Positions 39,125-51,507 of a stretch of 64,000 nt of DNA are shown here, in pieces. Position 1 is the first letter of the stretch. Each line of letters starts with the position of its first letter. A program made the position numbers and the translations under genes. Below the pieces are notes generated by a model. That model saw nothing but the letters and a program-made list of their open reading frames with translations, was not told the DNA's origin and made no database searches. This DNA is from Argyresthia goedartella (Eukaryota; Arthropoda; Insecta; Lepidoptera; Argyresthiidae), in contig OX463808.1 in assembly GCA_949825045.1 (NCBI GenBank), positions 27,093,674-27,157,673 on the forward strand. Reading direction: 5' to 3'.

Positions 39125-41384
39125 TGTTTTTTCTACGTATTTGGTTAGTAAACTAACCTAACCTATAACTGGAAAAGATCCGCAGGAGAGTCGTCTGATG
39201 CTGCAGCCGCCCATGTTTTTCAGGAATCGATGAGTCAATTTACATCGCACGTCGTTGAAGTTGTAATCACTGTTTGTTTATAATTGCGACCGTACCTACA
39301 AAAGGATGATTGTGCTGAATCAGCGTCAGCATTAAATCTGTAACCTTGGCTGTAGGCAGTCAATGATCTCGTACGTCATATGTACGTGCGTGCTCTTCAC
39401 TCTGGAGTGAATATTAAGTTGTCGATTGATGAAATTTGTGTGCCTAAAAACCTTGGGATTTGGCAACATAGGGCACATCTTGTACACCAATCGTTTATAT
39501 ATAAATATATATCTCTCTCTCTCTTCAGTGATTTGATTATTCTTCGTGCGATGTTCTGCCTGGATGATTTCAATATTCGTTGAATTAGGTATATCGATGA
39601 TGTTTCAATGCTCTTCTGGGGGCTGGAACGGCTTCCTATGTCTTGAACTTGAAAAGCTGCTTGCTGTGAATGAATTTGCCGACGCGTTCGTTTCTGCTGG
39701 TGCGAGCTCCATTTTGATAAATCAGCAGTCGGCTGACTATCGGGTCATTGTTCTTGCGGTGTCTTGAGTTCGATGCGGGAAATCTTCAGTTGAAATAATT
39801 TATCTTTTGGCTTCTGGTCCGTTTTCAAATCTGGTCCGGTCATGGCTTGCTTGATGTCGTCTTGGTTTGGGTGGGGTCTTGATTATGGAGTTCTGCAACG
39901 TGGTTTGAAATAGGTATGCAAACCGATGTCGGGGCTCGGCGATCTTGGACGAAGTGCTTCTTGCTGCACTTCTAAGGTGAGAGAAGTCGGGTCACCACTT
40001 TGCCACTTTCAGCGCAATCGTCTTTTCGTTTACGGTCAAAAGCGTAGACTTAGGACGTTTCTTGACCAGCGAGGATAAAAATGATGGTCCAGGTTTTGGT
40101 TCACCCTTTTCTTATTCTGAGAACAAAAGTTAAATTAAATATTAATAAAATTATCTTTTTCTTTTACGCCTACGATATAATATTCCATTATTCGGTTTTT
40201 TGACGTAATCACACACATCGTCATACTGTGGATGCCATTTTGTTATAACGTTATCAAAATTGCGTCGATAACAAAATATTAATATTAAGCGATTATGAAA
40301 CATTTCCCTGAAACGGAAATCTTAATAAACATTAATTGAGGAATATAAAAAACTTACCTTGTTTGTAAGACAAGCAAACACTCCAGTCAGATGCAATATC
40401 AAAGTTCCTTCTAACAAAGCCGTAAATCGTCATTCCAGGTAAAATCTCTACCCAAATTACAAAGTATTGCAAAGTCCGTAAAAGAATAGCCAAGTTGTCG
40501 TAATGAGCAATAGATCATAGAAAAACACCCGTACACATGACAAACAAGTGACGAATGAGATTTATGCGCGTGGGCGCGACGTCATCACGCGATGTTTGAT
40601 ATATCGGATCTTGTAGTATCGATTCATCAATCGGTAATCGATAACTGTCATTCGTTCATTATCATTCAATGTCAATACCCATCCCTAATTTTTGCATTAG
40701 AATAAATAAACAAATAACCTCAATGTTTTTCATCTAATCGTATTTTTAGAGTTTTACAAGTTTTATCTCCAATTACTACTTAAATGTTGTTTGATAAGTA
40801 GGCGACGGTGTTTTCTAACTGACGGATGTGAAATGTTAGTGTCTTGGAAGTAGTTTCTTGATGAAATCTATGATTATATACCCGGCAGTGCTTTGTTTAC
40901 AAAGTTATTTTTTCTGATCGATACAGACTTTAGAAAATTACACTACTAGTAAAAAAACGTAAAGAAAAAATAAATCTTGGGAAAAAACGCGAATGAAAAA
41001 AAAAAGGAAAACATTATTTCGGAAAATGCATCTATACACTCGAACTGAGGGACCCAGCTCCAAGCTCATCAGATTACAAGCTCCTCAGCTCACTTCAGAT
41101 CGATCGATCAAGAGGATCGACCGACCTACTTTTTGTGTTGAGTTGGTGCTGTTCAGCTCATGATTTGAAAAAATACCAACGCAGATCGCAAGATGGCGTG
41201 AGTCGGACTTGGATATTGTTACACAGCATAAATGTGTTAAAATATTTTTTTTTTACAATTCTAAGATCTGATCGATACTCATTTGAGCCCTTCCACCTTT
41301 CTTCAATACGAATTGTTTTATTTAGTGTTCCAAAATGAAATACTTATTTCTACATTTCAAAATAGTACAGGAAACATTTCACTA
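39125..41384. other. Noncoding part of the duplicated segment
   Basis: Open frames at 39,380-39,583 and 39,546-39,767 recur unchanged in copy 2 but show no known domain, so I do not call them genes. A ct run lies at 39,511-39,523. At 39,986-39,997 the minus strand reads TGGTGACCCGAC, which resembles a tRNA primer binding site of an LTR element, but no LTR pair was found. Confidence 0.35.
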
Positions 41385-41648
41385 TACAGGGTGACATTGA
41401 ATTAGCTGACCATATTTTGGGGAATGATAGTTACCATAATTATGAACAACTTTCCCTAAGTAACATACGGTCGCAAAAAAAAAAAAATTGGGTGTCCCAA
41501 AGTAACTTGTAATCACTGATCGGGTCAATGTACTGAATGACGATTTTTTTTTTCATTTGCGCCCATATGTTTTTTGGGGAAAGTTGTTCATATTGATGGG
41601 TACTATAATTCCCCAAAACATGGTCCGATAATTAAATTTCACCCTGGA
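41385..41648. mobile_element. 264-bp MITE with long inverted repeats
   Basis: TA flanks (41,383-41,384 and 41,649-41,650). The ends read TACAGGGTG on the left and, in reverse complement, TCCAGGGTG on the right. Imperfect inverted repeats extend about 75 bp inward through ttttggggaat and gaacaactttccc. TA duplications and the cagggtg end fit a Tc1/mariner-type MITE. It has no coding capacity. Confidence 0.85.
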
Positions 41649-41650
41649 TA

Positions 41651-44600
41651 ATCAGCAAGTTAAAATAAAAAAAACCGACTTCAAGTTCAAGCCCTTGTTC
41701 CTTCTCCCCTGTCGGGATGCAAATGTCGTCTTTGTATACGATGATGGTGAAACTATTGAGGCTAATACACAGAAACGGTTGCACACCCATACCACCTTAA
41801 AGTATTACGTTTCAGGCAACAAAATGTTACGGAGATGTGGAGCGTCATATTTTGCCTCTTATATTAAGCTCCACACGCCACATAACACGACACATAATTC
41901 GCCAAGGTAAAAACTTTAAAAAAACAAGCACTATTTCTTCCACCCCGGTCGGGTTACGAATGTCGTCAAAATTCACGAAAACAAGGTTCGAAACCTGTAT
42001 GTCTGACAGTCCAGTCCACACGTATTACACGAAAATATAAACGAATATTACGAACTTAAAGACAGAATTCATCTTACGACAATGACCTTAAGGTGCTACT
42101 TCGTCCGTGCAAAGGTCCCAGTTATTCCAGGCGGAAAGACCCGCAGTGTGAGAGGGACGAAATCGGGAAAAAATGAAAAAGCGTAGCGATAAACCACAGA
42201 AAAATTGTTTAAAAATAAACTAACCTATTTTGTTTAAAAAAAAAATAAGGAGATTTTGCGAATACATAATATGTACATTTTGAACACAGTTCCACAATAA
42301 AATTAGTTAGGATTTCAGAATTACAGGAAAAAATAAAACAATTTAGAGGTGTTTTTGTAATTAAATTCTATTGAGAAAATTTCATCCAATCGCGTTTCCC
42401 TTTAGTGAACATCTTAATTAAATACTCAATAAACGACAACCCAAAAATCAAATTTGTAGATGACTTCATGGTGGAGTAAATGGATTCGAAAAAAAAACGA
42501 AATTTTCTTTCGTATCAGCTTAACTACCGCTAAAGCAATTAAACGCAATTTCGTTTACCTGGATGCCTCGTAATTCCAGTATTTTTGCTTTGGAAATCAA
42601 AATACTGGACCGATTTCTAATTTCCAAACAATGGAACCAATCTGGATGGTCAACCTTTCAATTACAAAAATATATTTTTAAATTGGTTCGTAAAATATCA
42701 GTTTTGAGGTATAAATTGTAATAAAATATCTAGTCTAGGCAATAAGGAGCTTTAATGTGATATTAGGCGTTCATTGGAAAATTATCATTTAAAAAAAAAC
42801 CTTATTCGAAACTCGATGCATTCCGAATAAATGAATGCAGCATTATGCCTAGTCGTATGGTCATTGAAATCTTTTATAAAAAAATAACACTTTTCACTGT
42901 TTTGGCCAATTACATTAGCTCCCAGATATTGGTCCTTATCGGCAAAACTACCGATTTATGTAAACGAGTGTCGATATGTCGCCATGTGGTATCGGTACGA
43001 GAATTCGATTCTTAAGTATCATCAATATCGATGTCAATGGTTCCTTACTGCAAAAACTTCTATCTAATAATATAACTTCGCCAAACTGTCCCTTCCAAAG
43101 AGCCCACCCTATAGGCAGCTCGGAAAACCCCTGGTTGAGACACCGCTGTGAGAATAAGTTAAGAAAAATAATTCACGGTGATTTTTAAGACACTTAAGCT
43201 GCTACGAGGTGATGCTAAGTTAGGAGAGAAGTATTGATGTTAAGTGACAACTCATTTGATAGGAATTCTTTATTGCGTATCTCTGGATTTTCTTTCATAC
43301 AAAACAAATATTAGGTCCTTATATATGAAATTGGCGTTTTGTATGGAGATATTGATGTTAACTCAATTTTCAGTACAGATTTTTTTGTATTTTTTTTAGG
43401 AATGACAGATCCTAATTTAATAAACTTTGTGTGTATGAATGAGATAACATTTATCTAACAGAAAATTTTGTATAATTTTTTAAAAGTGTCAGCTGTAAAA
43501 AAATATTACGAATATTATCATGAAAATGGATGACATTCAGGAGGCACTGATTTTGAAGATAACATTTTAGTTATCAAACTGAAAATAAAAAGAAAATTTA
43601 ATAAGTAGATGTAAAATATTGAAATTAATTTTAAAACAATAAAAAAAAAACTGGAAATAGCTATTGCATTACTCGAATTATGAACTCCTGAATCTGTAAG
43701 AAAAATTCTCCAATTTCATAGGTAAGGTAATTCATAGGTTATTCATAACCAAATATAATGGTGGTTTACATTCAGGACTCATCTTCTATAATATTTGTAT
43801 CTATTTTTTTAGTAATTATTAAAAATATATAATACATATTATCATATTTCTCTCCTAGGTACAGGTACAAAACATATATTTGGCCTCTAAATTAATTAAT
43901 TACATTATTAAGACCTGTAAACTACGTTAATGAGTAATTCCTAAATGACTGGTAACCACACAAGGAATTAACCATTAGTAACAGATTAAGCGATGATATG
44001 CGATAGTTGGATACGAGTAAGTGGACCAGTAATACTTCGGTAAATTTTACTTATGTAACCATAGAGCTAAAATTCTTAGATAAAAATTCTACTTAAATAC
44101 TATTGGGGTCGATCAACTGTTTATCGCAACAATTGTTGGATAAGCAATAAAAATAAGATTTAAGAAATTCTAGAGCATTTTTTCGAAAATAGTAGAAAAC
44201 ATACTAAATATTTCGATGATATGAGATGGCGTAAAGTAAAACTTGAATACTAAATAATTGTATTTAAGTAAAAACTTAGATGAACCTCGAAGTATATCCA
44301 ATGGCTGACTACTTTCACAGTACATATTCTGAAATAAAGTCCTTTTATCAGATGTTCTTAGTGTGATGAATTAGTAAAGCTTCTGAAACTATATAGGTGT
44401 AACAGAAAAGAGTAGTCACATTTTAGAGGTTAAAATTTGGGCCGGGCGGTCCGCTGATTCGTATAGAAAAGTAAGAAATTAAGTGGAAGAGAACGATACC
44501 ATGAAATCGATATTTATATATTTTCATAGACTATGTAACAAGTAAAACATAGCGCAAATATTTAAAAAAAATGGCGTTCTAAATTTGAGTGAGTGAGAGC

Positions 44601-45164
44601 CTGGATATTTGTTGCTATGGGTTACAGAGGGACCGGTGGCATCCGCAATATCGTGAGGTGGGCGGTAATACCTTTAATATCGAGTAGTCCACCTCATAAC
44701 GGTGTTTTGACAATGTTCGAAATATACCTGAAATATTTTTGAAATTCGGTCAGCTAATCAAAAGTCAGCCTGTATAGTTAAGACTGTAAAAAGTATTTTG
44801 TACTTGAGATGACATGCGCATAATCATGAAAACGGCCACTCTTCGTGCAAGAATTAAATCCATTTACGTGCTGTGCTTACTTTGGATATGAATCGTAATC
44901 GTACGTCACTGTACAAATACTGTTCGTACAAATAGAGTACACTGAACTAGTAATATTAATAAAATTAAACTAAACGACATTATTTTCTCATCCTTATGAC
45001 ATTTGTTATATTCTGAATGATTATTTTATAAACCTAAAATCTCCACATAATAAGATATTTCACACAGAAATCAAATTGAAATACAATTTTCGTAAGACCA
45101 GTTTCTTAAACAGAAATATATGACATTATTATGTCCCTAAAAAACAGTAAGACAAGTTTGTGCG
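41651..45164. other. Noncoding AT-rich part of the duplicated segment
   Basis: Short open frames (for example 41,695-41,910 and 42,976-43,188) are the same in both copies of the duplication but carry no recognisable domain. I see no RNA gene or element with clear ends. Confidence 0.35.
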
Positions 45165-45950
45165 TATAGTAACTAAAAATTTAAATAATGAAACACCAAC
45201 AATACCTTTGTTTCTTGTTTCTTGATATGAGCAAAACTTTTGATTTTGTAAATCATTCCTTACTTTTAGAAAAACTAATTCTTTCGGAATTCGAGGCGTA
45301 CCGTTGAACTGGCTAAGAAGTTTTTTTTGCGAATAGAACAATTTACGGAAATAAGCAAAATCCACGAAAAAAACAGCATCGTTACAAATTTATAGATCCC
45401 TTTAGGACAAATAACTAAAGTGTACCACAAGAGAGTACTGGGACCATTACTGTTCGTGTAATAATTATGTCAATGATCTTCCAAAATACACCTCGCATAA
45501 CTGCCTGAAATTTGCTGACGACACCACGCTGAAAATACAATGTAAAAACAAGAAAGCTTTGAAAATGTTATTTATACTGCGCTTGGAGATATGATTAAAT
45601 AGGAGAAACCTACAATTTACAAATTAATATTAATAAAACCAAACGTATTTAATTTCTCTCATATAATTCGAATGAATTTCCTATTCCTCTTACTTATAAA
45701 ATGAAAAAAAAAACTGAAGTAGACAATTAAAATCTTTAGGCATTATGCCTAAATTGGCTAAATTTGATGAAAGCTGTAAACCACTTTAAAAAAAACATAA
45801 TATTTTACCCCTTCCATGTGCCTACATGAGAGATGTTTGTGTTTTTGTTGCTTCTCATCGTGAAATCTGGAAATCAGAGATGAAGGGCGGCAAAGACGAA
45901 CAAGAGCAAACTATATGAACTTACTATATCAACCACCTGGACTTAAGGAC
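45165..45950 (+). pseudogene. Degenerate LINE reverse transcriptase
   Basis: Reads CFLFLDMSKTFDFVNHSLLL (motif A with many breaks), NWLRSFFANRTIYGNKQNPR with shifts, then VPQESTGTI-like motif B and CLKFADDTTLKIQC (motif C, near 45,510). PLPCAYMRDVCVFVASHREI follows near 45,810. It is a Jockey/CR1-type relic. The 8.4 kb duplication ends inside it, at about 45,747. Confidence 0.65.
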
Positions 45951-48690
45951 AAATAATATTTAAATTATACAAATATATCGCCTTTACTATTTTACCACTT
46001 GAAATCTAATAATCTAATAACTATTATGATTTTGCATGCTTGCATGCTGAAAACGCTGCAAATATTTCAATGTTAAGATCCTATAATTTACTGTTCTCTT
46101 GCATATAAAGTTAATTTTATTTAATTTAATTTCACTAGTAACTTTTTTTTTGCTGTGCAATGTTGCAAACGAAGTCATCAATTTATCGTAGCAATGTTTT
46201 GAAAAAAGAACACTTGTGTCGTCTTAACTAAATATTCACGATAACGCAGAAATTTAAAAAAAAAACGTAAAAAAGGGATGTCCACGAAAAGGCTAGCACT
46301 AACAATGTAAAAAGGGGATATTCATTAAAAACTTTAAACTGACGATTACATGCAACTTTCACTGAGGTCATGTTAGGCATTTGAGGCAGGGCGACCTTCA
46401 GTGTTGCTGTGACGTATGACTTTTGGGTCAACGAATACTATTAGGTATTAAATTAAAATGGTTAAACGCTATTATAGAACGACTTATAATTCTAAGCAAT
46501 AGGCTCCTGGAAGTATGAATGTTTGCAGAGTAATTTGTCCAGTTGAAATGTTTATTTTACCCCTCCTGTACTTATTTGCACTGATTTTATAAGCGGATCA
46601 TAAGTTATTTTCAATTATTCTGGATTACCGACTTTGTGATACACGGAGAGAAACCACTCTTGATTTTTGAAGAGGTATAGATATATAACTACATAATTCT
46701 GAACAAGGATTTGTTAGAAATCTCAGAAGTGGCTAAGCATATTTATGTCTTGTGATACCATTTACGTTGAAAGCAGCCGATTTCCAAGTCAATAAGACCG
46801 CGTGTATGTGGTACAAGTATGTCAACGGAAATCTATGAAATCTGTCATGTTTATAATGGATAGGCAATGTATAGAATACCTAAAATTGGTAAGAAACGTT
46901 TATTTATTTTTTTACACTTTTCCTAGGCAATTAAATTACGATGTCTAAAGAGCATAAAACCTCTTTTAGATACCTAAAGTTGCAAGTACCTAAAAGGTCG
47001 CTTTCTCGTGAACACCCTATAAAACGTATGCCAATGGATCGAGAATAAAATTAAGTACAACAAATATTCTCTAACAAAATATCGTATAGTCTGCTTTCTG
47101 AGATATACTATGTACTCTTATTTTAGGTATACAGGTTACTTTGTAAGAAACAGCTGATATTTATTCGCGTACAGATGAATCATGTTAAGCTACTCATATA
47201 CTATATAGATATGCTTGGACTTGTGAAATTATCTACATGTTATGTCTCAATTTGATGCGTGGATGGAATAAACCGACCCTACATGGCAATCTGATTTAGG
47301 GCTGGCCTGAGATAGAGAACAGACCGTCTCTTTTCTTAGTACGTACCTACTGTAGTGATAAAATAAGTAAGAACATTCACTGATAAAACACGTATAATTT
47401 ATTTTAATAATAAAATTCAAGAGTTTATAACAAAATAATGAATGACAACCGTGCTCAAGACCGAAAATTAAACCAGAAAAGAGATCACAAACTGAACTTG
47501 TCTATGTTGCAAAAGAATACCGAAATTGCTGGTTCGTTCAAAATGAAATCGATACCTTCGTAACGCGCTTTTGACGTTGTTTGCGCACTTTGACCAGGAC
47601 ACGACGTGAAAATGAAATGATTATATGAGGAGGATATGAAGTGCGTATGAAATGGACGAGGGGTTATATGAATGATTGCCCAAAAGTATGCCGAAAATAT
47701 ATTTGAAATGCCTTTAGGAATTTAGATGATGTAATGATGAACAGACGACATAATCCTGTTCAAAGATTTAAAGTTGTCGAAAGAGTGAAGCCGAGCTATG
47801 AAACGAAATTTAAATTAAAATACATACGACAGTTCAAATAAACAAAAATATGGATTGGGTCAAAAAAATACGAGATTTCCTGATGCGGCGTCCAACTTCC
47901 TCGTTCACGTACGCCTGATGCCTGCCTGCGTCTGCCTGCTCCAAAGCACGCCTTGATGAGGACTACGCGTCCGCGGTGTCGGTTTTAAAAATTTGGGTTA
48001 TGGCTCGATGCGCAGCTCTCCACCAAAAGCTTCAAATAAGATAAAATGATAAGTACCACAATAACGCTAACACGACCAAAATGCCACCACGGAATATAAA
48101 CAACAAATACATACCGTAAAGTCGTATTACTTTGCGTCAATTTTTTTCATCTTTTTCTCTGAATATATTTTATCCTTTCAGCTTATTATTTGTTTTAATG
48201 AACTCAGTGTATAGAAGGGGATATAATGAAAGGCTAGGAATGAAAAAAGTCATCAAAGTACAGTTTTATTTTTTTTGCAAAGTTTGGGCCAAAATTTGAC
48301 TTCGGAGATGTATACTTTGGCCGTCTGCTTATGTTGTACCTTAATTGCTTGACTTAACGACATGGATTAAAGTAATCACATTTAAGTTGTTCTGTAGAAA
48401 AAGAGCACATTGTACACAGGAAAAAAATCAACTTTTATTAAATTCTTCGAAATTTTTCAATAAAAACAAACAATTAAACATTTATGGCTTCCTTCAAAGT
48501 GCTAACTTCTTGGATAATAACAAATTATAGCTTTTCTTAGAACATATAACTTACTTAAGGGTAAATATTATAAGTAACCATATATTATGCCACAGGATAA
48601 TTTTAATTCTTCATACATCTAGTAAATCTCTTCTAGTCTTTTTAATATTTCTTATAGGAATCAACTTAACTACTGCACGAAAGCAGTATT
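45951..48690. other. AT-rich sequence without recognisable genes
   Basis: No conserved coding frame. A moderately GC-rich patch at 47,885-47,985 (cctgcctgcgtctgcctgct) stands out, but I cannot assign it. Confidence 0.3.
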
Positions 48691-50199
48691 TTACTTAGCT
48701 TCATCAATTTCAGTTACAGAAAAGCAGCCCTTTTCCATAAATTTAGGCGGTTTTATTTTCATTTCGATGTCTTCCCAAGAGTACAACTGTTCATCTTTTA
48801 TAAGAGGCCACCTCCAGAACTTTTCTCCTTTTTTCATTGCACCTACCATAACACCCTCTTCATTTAAGGAAAGTAATTTTCCCGGATACAGCAGATTTTT
48901 CCATTTGACTAGGACATGATCATCCACTTGAAGAATATCTTTCAGGTTTGACTCGGGTCTCAATTTTGACATCGACACGATTGAAAGATCGTCTTCATAA
49001 ATGAAGTCCACAAAGTCCACTTTGGTTTCATTATTCTTTGGGCTGATCGGAAACTCCCATGTTATTTCTTAATTATCTAGCATAAACTCGTCGTCAGGCA
49101 AATCTTCTGTAGATGAAACGTCACTCATATTGGAGCTGCAACTAGTTGTAGAATCCTTTGAAATTGTCGTCGTTGCAATGCTTGGGTCTTTTTTTTTCTC
49201 GTCTTTTTCGTGACAGTCACACCGGACGGATGGACCTGCTTCAGCAATATCTTGCGCTATAATTGAACGGCCAGCAGGTACGTTTAGTTTTCTTTTTCTT
49301 ACAGTATTTGTTTGGGAAGTTGTATCATTTCTTGCTTGCTGCAGTTTTTGCATAAACGAATCAGCGATTAAATCCAGATGCAAGATGCGATCCTATCGAG
49401 GCAACCTATTTATTTGTATGGCTTTGTCAATCGGATATATTCCAGTTTTTTCGAAACCGGTAATTATGTTTTCCTTTGTTGCATTCATGTTATTTAATGC
49501 TTGCCTGAGTATATCAGGGAATTTATCCTTTGGCAGCGTTGGAAGTTTTCGACCCTCTTGACTCTGCTTCCAAGTTAGCAAAGCCTGCCGCCATTTAATC
49601 TTCAACGGCCTGAAGTATGCCACATCCAATGGCTGTAGAATGTGTGCCGCGTTGGGAAGCAAACATATAAAAGCCATATTGTTGTCCTCGCATTCTTTGA
49701 GTACACTTTGGTTTATATGGGATGAAAGGTTATCACCTATCACAACTTTTCGTCCTTCCTGCCGTTTCAATATTGGCAATAAGTGATTGACAAACCAATC
49801 CTCGAATGTAACAGCGTCCATCCAACCACTTTTTGTCCTGTTATGTCGGGCTCCAGATGGACCGTTTTCAGTCCATGTAGTCCATAAGTGATCTGCTTTA
49901 TATATGACGTATGGCGCAATGGAATCTCCAGCAGCATTGCCACAAACTATGACGGAGTAGCTGAGTTTTGAAGAGTTAATTATTGACTCTGGGTACTTAC
50001 TTCCGCGACGACAAATCACCCTTTTCTTTCCGGGGTCGTCAGTCAGGTTGGTTTCGTCGTAATTGTACAGGTTCTCAGGAGGAACATTCTCTAACTCTGG
50101 TTTTATATTGTCAATGAAATCTTCTATAACGGTCTCTGAAACTTCTATAACTCCCAACGCGAACAAAACTGGCCAAACGAAAAAAATGTGCATCAAAAT
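48691..50199 (-). pseudogene. pogo-like (DDE_1) transposase, 5' truncated, two in-frame stops
   Basis: One frame of about 500 codons runs through two stops, TAG at 49,393-49,395 and TAA at 49,069-49,071. Motifs are LYNYDETNLTDDPGKKRVI (first Asp), VVIGDNLSSHINQSVLKEC (second) and NAAHILQPLDVAYFRPLKIK (third), spacing DD35D. A linker with KRKLNVPAGRSIIAQD and a cysteine pair CDCHEKDEKK follows. A C-terminal segment VDDHVLVKWKNLLYPGKLLS with WRWPLIKDEQLYSWEDI looks like a Tudor/chromo-type fold. The N-terminal DNA-binding domain (CENP-B-like HTH) is missing. The enzyme would move a pogo-type element. It is a pseudogene unless the stops are assembly errors. Confidence 0.85.
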
Positions 50200-51059
50200 G
50201 CCTTCGACTCGAACAGCTCAATGAAAATGATTTTTTCCAGTCCTGCCAAAACTGAAAACTACCAATAAGAATCTAGAACAATTCGAATTTTCAATTTCGC
50301 ATAAACTTATAAAACATCAGCCAGCCTGTATCCCAATAAAATAAAAATAAAAATTTGCATTACAAAGGAGTATTAAAACGACGTCTGCGAGTTCACGCTG
50401 CACTACATACGTACGCATGGGTGAGAATATGTAAATTTTGATTTCACACGACAAATTACGAGTCTTACGCATATTTTACGTCTACGCTTTCAATTCTTAT
50501 GGGCGAGAATTGGCTTCTGGTCTTCTATTCGGTGGGGCTACCGGCTAAAATGAGACAGTCACATGCCTTTAAAACCCGTCGAGTTAAGTGGCATCTCTCT
50601 GTAATGTGAATGCGCTGAACGGTGCTGCCTATCCAACTCGACGTGATACTGATTTGTATTCGACTCGTATAACCTAGTCAAGTTAAGTAGGTGGCACCTC
50701 CCAGCGCATCATATTACTGTGAAAATCAGTATATTTGCTGTGCAAATCAGTATCATTGATGTGTAGTTTAATATTTCCCCATTTCAATTTGCTTTACAAG
50801 AGAAGTAACTACAAAAACAGTATAATTAAAATAAATATATTAATTTTGAATGATTTATTAACTGTTTTTGTTTTATATTTTTTACAATCTGATTTTTATG
50901 AAAAATAACCAAAATCGGTATAGAATTTGGTGGTATAGAATTACCTTTTTTCGGGTTCCAATGTATTTATGTCACAGCCTGTATACTTAAAATAGAATAA
51001 GGTATGTTCAGTATTGTTCAGCCAAGGAAAGGAAAGATTTAAATCAAGACTTTAAAATA
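50200..51059. other. AT-rich sequence, nothing recognised
   Basis: No gene. The word cagcctgtat occurs at about 50,323 and 50,980 and also at 44,773, but no inverted partner was seen. Confidence 0.3.
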
Positions 51060-51345
51060 AAATTAATAATTTATGTAGCCTAATGGGCTAATATCCCCAC
51101 TGAGGGGCACATGCCTTTACCCAGACACGAGTAAGATTAAGCCATACTTCACCACTCTAGCTCAGTGCGGGTTGGTGGAGGGGTTTACGACCACTACCAC
51201 TACATCTTAACGTGTCATCCGAAACACTGAACGTCCGACAATGTACTTTATAAAAAGTAATTATCTCATTGGTACATGGTCAGGGATTGAACCAGCATCT
51301 CCTGTATGAGGACCAAGCGTGAAACTCATTAGACCACGGAGCTCT
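51060..51345 (-). mobile_element. tRNA-derived SINE, copy 1
   Basis: On the minus strand it starts AGAGCTCCGTGGTCTAATGA (A box, 51,321-51,337 region) and has GGTTCAATCCC (B box, 51,283-51,293), the two internal RNA polymerase III promoter boxes of a tRNA head. The body ends with gtgcccctcagtggggatat and an AT-rich tail. The second copy at 53,369-53,613 shares head and body. Confidence 0.8.
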
Positions 51346-51507
51346 TCAAAATATACTATTAATTAATAACTCTTTAAAATAATCGTTGAAATATAATTTT
51401 ATTAGAGAAAAACTATTAATTTACTAATATATTCTCAAATAAGCGACTATTTACGACATTTTATTATGGAATATTTGTATGTTTATTACATACAAATATT
51501 ATATATA

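Larger units (their letters stand above)
37390..45747 (+). repeat. ~8.4 kb direct duplication, copy 1
   Basis: Matches 55,637-63,985 in the same orientation with an offset of about 18,240. It looks about 99% identical over most of its length. Differences seen are single bases and small indels, for example near 43,410, where 37,390-copy text aataaactttgtgtgtatga is missing from copy 2. Identity falls somewhat over the last few hundred bases. It begins inside the LINE N2 tail and ends inside the LINE relic at 45,165. Confidence 0.93.

Noticed and set aside
39380..39767. Two open frames of 67 and 73 codons in the duplicated segment, conserved in both copies
   Set aside because: Conservation only reflects the recent duplication. 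No known domain, no suitable neighbours, and codon content looks random.
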